Positions 22,260 to 23,638 of a DNA stretch of 23,638 nt are shown in pieces. How positions within the stretch are numbered: the stretch's first letter is position 1; every line of letters starts with the position of its first letter. The translations under genes and the position numbers were made by a program. The notes under the pieces were generated by a model that had not been told where the DNA came from, made no database searches, and saw only the letters and a program-made list of their open reading frames with translations. This DNA is from Candidatus Aminicenantes bacterium UBA2199 (GTDB lineage Bacteria; Acidobacteriota; Aminicenantia; UBA2199): contig DCVB01000006.1 in assembly GCA_002327965.1 (NCBI GenBank), positions 1 through 23,638 of the forward strand. The letters are read 5' to 3'.

Positions 22260-23103
22260 TTTTGCCGACAAGATCGATATCGCCTGGTGCCCCGGCTGCG
22301 GCAACCATGCCATTCGCCAGGCATTGCTGGCGGCGCTCAGGGAATTGCATCTCAACCGGGAGAACGTGGTGCTGGTTTCGGGGATCGGCCAGGCCGCCAA
22401 GATGCCACACTACATCGACACCAGCTTTTTCAACGGGCTGCACGGACGCGGATTGCCCGCGGCGACCGCCATCAAGGCCTGCAATCCGGAACTGACGGTC
22501 ATTGCCGTCGGCGGGGACGGCGACATGTACGGCGAGGGCGGGAACCATTTTTTGCACGCCAGCAGGCGCAATCCCGATATCGCCCTGTTCGTGCACGACA
22601 ACATGGTTTACGGGCTCACCAAGGGCCAGGCCGCGCCCACTTCCAGACCGGGCATGGAAACCCCGGTCCAGGTTTTCGGCGTGTTCGAAAAGCCGCTGAA
22701 TCCCATGGCCCTGGCGATCGCCCTGGATGTGCCGTTCGTGGCCAGGGTTTTTTGCGCCGACGAAGAGCAGACAAAGGAAGTCATGAAGAAGGCGATCGCG
22801 CACAAGGGGTTCGCCCTGGTGGACATATTCCAGCCGTGCGTTTCGTTCAACAAGACCAATACCTTCAAATGGTTCAAGGACAATACCGCCTATTTGCCGG
22901 ACGGTTACGATCCCTCCGACCGGGCCGGCGCCTTCAAGAAATCCCTGGAAGAGGAACCGTTCCCGCTGGGAATCATCTACCAGAGCGATCAGCGCGCCAC
23001 CTTCGAGGATAACCTTGAAGTCTACAAGAAGGACAGGGCCCCGCTGTATAGAAGGCAAGTCGACATGAAAAAGGTCGAAGCCGAGATCATGGCCAAAGTA
23101 TAG
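22243..23103 (+). CDS. 2-oxoacid:acceptor oxidoreductase, beta (TPP-binding) subunit
   Basis: A 286-residue KorB-type subunit carrying thiamine diphosphate. The TPP-binding signature is GGDGDMYGEGGNH (about 90-102) continuing to HDNMVYGLTKGQ (118-129). Iron-sulfur cysteines are Cys16 and Cys19 in WCPGCG and Cys199 in FQPCVSFN. The fourth ligand of classical family members, the Cys of GIGC, is Gln50 here (VSGIGQAAKMPHY). GGAGG precedes the ATG by five bases inside the end of the alpha gene, so translation is coupled. The sequence is otherwise complete to the C-terminus. No separate delta (ferredoxin) subunit follows; the desulforedoxin-like protein upstream is the only candidate carrier in the window. 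Confidence 0.9.
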   Translation: MENVFDFADKIDIAWCPGCGNHAIRQALLAALRELHLNRENVVLVSGIGQAAKMPHYIDTSFFNGLHGRGLPAATAIKACNPELTVIAVGGDGDMYGEGGNHFLHASRRNPDIALFVHDNMVYGLTKGQAAPTSRPGMETPVQVFGVFEKPLNPMALAIALDVPFVARVFCADEEQTKEVMKKAIAHKGFALVDIFQPCVSFNKTNTFKWFKDNTAYLPDGYDPSDRAGAFKKSLEEEPFPLGIIYQSDQRATFEDNLEVYKKDRAPLYRRQVDMKKVEAEIMAKV

Positions 23104-23122
23104 GGGACGGGGATGGGCGCAG

Positions 23123-23174
23123 CCGCGGACTGGCGGCGGTGCTTGTTTTTATGCAATTAGTAAAAACTCCGCGG
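23123..23174. other. Composite inverted repeat after the beta-subunit gene
   Basis: CCGCGGA (23123-23129) pairs with TCCGCGG (23168-23174), and GTTTTTA (23145-23151) pairs with TAAAAAC (23161-23167) around a nine-base loop. The two stems are stacked directly on the 3' side and separated by 15 bases on the 5' side. It may act as a transcript end or RNA-stability structure. No clean T-tract follows, so a standard terminator is not claimed. Confidence 0.5.
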
Positions 23175-23219
23175 TCAGGCCTCAATACTAGATATTGAAG
23201 AGAATCGGGGCTTGGGGGA

Positions 23220-23484
23220 TCAAGCTTCCGGTCCTGGTTTTCTCAGGATGCAGAACAGGCTCGACCCTTCCACTTCGGTCAGGGAAAACTGCCGGCAGTC
23301 TCCCGAGGGAACGCCGCCCAAAGTGTTGGGCCGTCAGTCCCGCGGCCAGGGAGCGGAACTGGTCCGAGGATACCGTGGTGGCTGTAAAGATGTCCTTGTA
23401 GGCAATGAATCCGTTGTGGGCCCGCTGCCAATCGATCTCGCCCAGGAGCCCGGCCCCAACTTTGAGCCAGACACAGCGACTTAA
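23220..23484 (-). pseudogene. Truncated, frameshifted C-terminal fragment of an unknown gene
   Basis: On the minus strand one frame from 23484 reads a protein-like sequence (VGAGLLGEIDWQRAHNGF, IAYKDIFTATTVSSDQF, RSLAAGLTAQHFG). At about 23316-23319, in a run of C on the plus strand, the frame shifts by one base and continues as GGVPSGDCRQFSLTEVEG and SSLFCILRKPGPEA to a TGA at 23220-23222. The upstream end is lost where the AT-rich tail begins. I do not recognise the family. Codon character matches the neighbouring genes, so this was probably a native gene cut by a rearrangement; a sequencing error could explain the frameshift but not the truncation. Confidence 0.55.
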
Positions 23485-23638
23485 AATTTTCGTAAATGAT
23501 TATTTATGCAATAAAAAATCAAAAAATTCACTATAGTATCTAAATTGATTCAAAATATTGAGGTATAGGGTTCTAAAATAGCACATTTTTCATTATTCAA
23601 TATAGCCAAAAACCCACATCTGTCCAAAATAGCTTTTA

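Larger units (their letters stand above)
23104..23638. other. Terminal non-coding region: hairpin, gene fragment, AT-rich tail
   Basis: Contains a composite hairpin (23123-23174), a frameshifted gene fragment on the minus strand (23220-23484) and, from about 23485, a strongly AT-rich tail with no reading frame. The sharp change of composition at 23484-23485 marks a junction. Confidence 0.6.

Overview
This is a GC-rich bacterial chromosomal window with mostly housekeeping and envelope genes. Several exported proteins, one of them with a predicted outer-membrane beta-barrel (DUF5916 type), point to a diderm. The mix of a DUF5916 protein, an M28 peptidase, a Tat-type phosphoesterase and a two-subunit 2-oxoacid oxidoreductase suggests an Acidobacteriota or Candidatus Aminicenantes-like organism. 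That placement is inference; no rRNA or marker-gene set is present. I saw no convincing intrinsic terminator, CRISPR array or intact insertion sequence.

Layout. 152-1305 (-): a tRNA-Val(CAC) with a strong promoter, followed by a D-2-hydroxyacid dehydrogenase. 1499-5871 (+): a ClC Cl-/H+ antiporter with CBS domains, signal peptidase I, an exported HExxH protein and elongation factor P; the last two overlap by 8 bases. 5881-10841 (-): an exported M28 peptidase, then, beyond a spacer of short-period repeats, a tight three-gene operon (Tat-exported phosphoesterase, 62-residue ribbon-helix-helix-like protein, membrane protein). 10970-15713 (+): ComEC and a DUF5916 protein. 15714-18821: a rearranged segment with a decayed thioredoxin-fold fragment and a SpoIIE/PP2C phosphatase lying between a broken and an intact copy of a PGAM5-like histidine phosphatase; the copies share 503 gap-free bases with 8 differences. 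18966-23103 (+): an unknown exported protein, a desulforedoxin-like mini-protein and the alpha and beta subunits of a 2-oxoacid:acceptor oxidoreductase. 23104-23638: a hairpin, a frameshifted gene fragment and an abrupt AT-rich end.

How the genes relate. The oxidoreductase pair and the small Cys4 protein may be a redox unit. The phosphoesterase operon probably acts at the cell envelope. Signal peptidase I would process the many exported products. Two start types alternate: Shine-Dalgarno starts (efp, the M28 peptidase, the phosphoesterase operon, the oxidoreductase) and starts only 5-9 bases after a -10 box (signal peptidase I, the HExxH protein, comEC, the exported protein at 18966). The second type looks leaderless. 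Intergenic spacers carry a recurring family of 7-8-base tandem arrays and a REP-like repeat.
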